Shown: one piece after another, positions 5,975 through 7,477 of the stretch | How positions within the stretch are numbered: position 1 is the first letter of the stretch | Layout: each line of letters starts with the position of its first letter | NCBI GenBank assembly: GCA_026987795.1 | Contig: JALSMF010000421.1 | Span: forward strand, 1 to 7,477 | Origin: Bacteroidales bacterium | GTDB lineage: Bacteria; Bacteroidota; Bacteroidia; Bacteroidales; JAADGE01 | DNA: 7,477 nt | Direction: 5' to 3' | Translations under genes and position numbers: made by a program | Notes under the pieces: model-generated | Told to the model about the DNA's origin: nothing | Databases searched by the model: none | The model's input: the letters and a program-made list of their open reading frames with translations, nothing else

Positions 5975-7477
5975 ATGCAAAACTACATATTTCAGACAGA
6001 AAAATTAAAGCGGCTCACCCTGTTTGGCATTATAGCCTTGCTGGTATTGCTTGTTACCCTGTTTGTTATGTTGCAAACAAGCTATATACAAACAAAAATT
6101 ACCCAATATATAACAAGAGAACTTTCCGGAAAATTTAAAACAAATATTTATATTAAAAGTGTAAATATCACCCTGTTTAGAGGCTTTAAGTTTCACGGAA
6201 TAATAATTGAAGACTTTGACAGGGATACTATGCTCTCTATAGAAGATTTGTACCTTTTACCCTCCGGCATACCTGCAGAACTGAATGATATTTCTTTTAA
6301 ATTCGCAGAAATTAATAAAATGTATCTCAATCTCTATGAGGTTAAAAAAGACACACTGAACATTGACCTTATTATTGATAAACTGACAGAAAACGGAGAC
6401 ACAAGTTCCGCTGCAGATTTTGTGATGAAAATAAAAAATTTTAAATTAACAGAGTCTGTTTTTGCATATAAAGAAATTGATACCGTAAAAAATGCGGGAA
6501 TGGACTATGAAGATTTATACTTTTTCGATATTAACGCAGAGTTGAAAGATGTTAATATTTTTAACAGTCGGGTCAAGTCTGCCGTAAAAAGTATTTCATT
6601 TGAGGAAAAAAGCGGCTTAAAGGTTAAAAACATAAGCACAGAAAAAAATATAATTTCCCCCGAAAAAATTTTAATAAAAGACCTTAAAATTATTACGGAA
6701 AACAGCAACCTTCAATTTGACAGTTTAAATTTACGGTACCCCGACAGATATTACTTTTCCGGCTATAAAACAAGCTTAAATGCACAAATATCAATTAAGA
6801 ACGGCTCCTATGTTTCGTATAAAGATATGGCAATAACTCTCCAAGACACGACAAAAGCTGAAACTAAAATTTTTATTTCCGGAAACTTAAACGGTTATTA
6901 CAATAATATTCTTTTAAAAAACTTCTCTGTTAATATTGAAAATATAATATCTCTGAAAACAAACACACAAATAACAAATTTATCTGATTTTAATAATTTG
7001 ACATTTGATATAAATATTGAAGAAATGAAAGTGCATATGCAAGAATTCGGGGACTTTAAAATTCCCGGAATACCGGAACTTGCATTAAACCCGCCGGAAG
7101 AACTTCAAAAACTGAAAACAATAACATATAAGGGCAAAGCAAAAGGAAGTTTTAATAATTTTAAGACAAAAGGTGTGTTTTTCGGCGATTTCGGAAAAAT
7201 AACATTAGATGCAACAGCAAACAATGACTCTGTATCATTTACTTCCGTAAACGGTAAGCTGTTCGGAAATAATATTAACCTTGCAGGTCCGCTTCAAAGC
7301 AATGATTTCGGAATGTTAAGCTTTGAGCAAAATTTCACGTTCTCATTTTTAAAAAATAAAAAAATAAAGTTCGGGACAAGCGGAATTATAAGCAAAATGA
7401 CTTACAAAAAACACATTTATAAAGATATTAGCTTGCTTGCTTACGTAAATCAAAAAAAACTTGACAGTTTTAATATT
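5975..7477 (+). CDS. TamB/AsmA-like translocation and assembly module protein, N-terminal part, 3' truncated
   Basis: The frame starts at ATG 5975 (an in-frame TAA at 5951 rules out anything much earlier) and stays open for 501 codons to the last base, so the gene continues outside. Residues 1-12 are cytoplasmic; a single membrane anchor spans about 13-34 (LTLFGIIALLVLLVTLFVM). Next comes the pattern usual at the head of Bacteroidota TamB-like proteins: LQTSYIQTKITQYITREL, then a VNITLFRGFKFHGIIIED strand block, then DTMLSIEDLYL. The rest is a long run of alternating hydrophobic/polar strands with no catalytic motif, consistent with the hydrophobic-groove, bridge-like fold of AsmA/TamB proteins. 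Such proteins span the periplasm and are implicated in lipid transport to, or protein assembly in, the outer membrane. The DUF490 domain that defines TamB would be C-terminal and is not visible, so the call rests on the N-terminus and on the divergent tsaD neighbour, an arrangement I recall from many Bacteroidota. Confidence 0.85.
   Translation, partial: MQNYIFQTEKLKRLTLFGIIALLVLLVTLFVMLQTSYIQTKITQYITRELSGKFKTNIYIKSVNITLFRGFKFHGIIIEDFDRDTMLSIEDLYLLPSGIPAELNDISFKFAEINKMYLNLYEVKKDTLNIDLIIDKLTENGDTSSAADFVMKIKNFKLTESVFAYKEIDTVKNAGMDYEDLYFFDINAELKDVNIFNSRVKSAVKSISFEEKSGLKVKNISTEKNIISPEKILIKDLKIITENSNLQFDSLNLRYPDRYYFSGYKTSLNAQISIKNGSYVSYKDMAITLQDTTKAETKIFISGNLNGYYNNILLKNFSVNIENIISLKTNTQITNLSDFNNLTFDINIEEMKVHMQEFGDFKIPGIPELALNPPEELQKLKTITYKGKAKGSFNNFKTKGVFFGDFGKITLDATANNDSVSFTSVNGKLFGNNINLAGPLQSNDFGMLSFEQNFTFSFLKNKKIKFGTSGIISKMTYKKHIYKDISLLAYVNQKKLDSFNI

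Noticed and set aside
6005..6708. Two short minus-strand open frames (6005-6196 and 6505-6708)
   Set aside because: Both lie antisense inside the TamB-like gene, whose continuous 501-codon frame with a membrane anchor is clearly the coding one.

Overview
The window looks like chromosomal DNA of a low-GC member of the Bacteroidota. The evidence is the gene families (Bacteroidota-type OstA-like protein, soluble DUF58 protein, TamB-like protein diverging from tsaD), weak or absent Shine-Dalgarno sequences, and sites resembling the TAnnTTTG promoter element of this phylum. I cannot place it below phylum level. No RNA genes, CRISPR arrays, insertion sequences or phage genes were seen. No gene-free stretch exceeds about 110 bases.

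Layout, left to right. Positions 1-867 (+) hold the C-terminal end of an OstA/LptA-like envelope protein whose start lies outside the window. Positions 950-2233 (+) encode a secreted, membrane-anchored TPM-domain (YgcG-like) protein with a four-cysteine ribbon and a Gly/Ser/Trp-rich tail. A clear intrinsic terminator follows at 2263-2293. Positions 2340-2660 (+) encode thioredoxin, followed after 2 nt by a soluble DUF58/von Willebrand A-like protein (2663-3583, TTG start). Positions 3671-4174 (+) encode an ECF-type sigma factor. It overlaps by 11 nt a cysteine-free four-helix membrane protein (4164-4769) that is the obvious candidate for its regulator. On the minus strand, 4820-5839 is tsaD, the tRNA t6A-modification enzyme. 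Diverging from it, 5975 to the window end (+) is the N-terminal part of a TamB/AsmA-like protein, open to the last base.

Functionally this is mostly core chromosome with an envelope theme: an LPS-transport-type protein at the left edge, a TamB-like lipid-transport protein at the right edge, and a secreted TPM protein and a sigma/membrane-protein signalling pair between them. Thioredoxin, DUF58 and TsaD are housekeeping or widely conserved genes. I see no convincing evidence for a wholly new system. The items most worth a second look are the sigma factor with its non-zinc membrane partner, the TPM/zinc-ribbon/Gly-tail architecture with its abrupt change in codon use, and the tight thioredoxin-DUF58 coupling.
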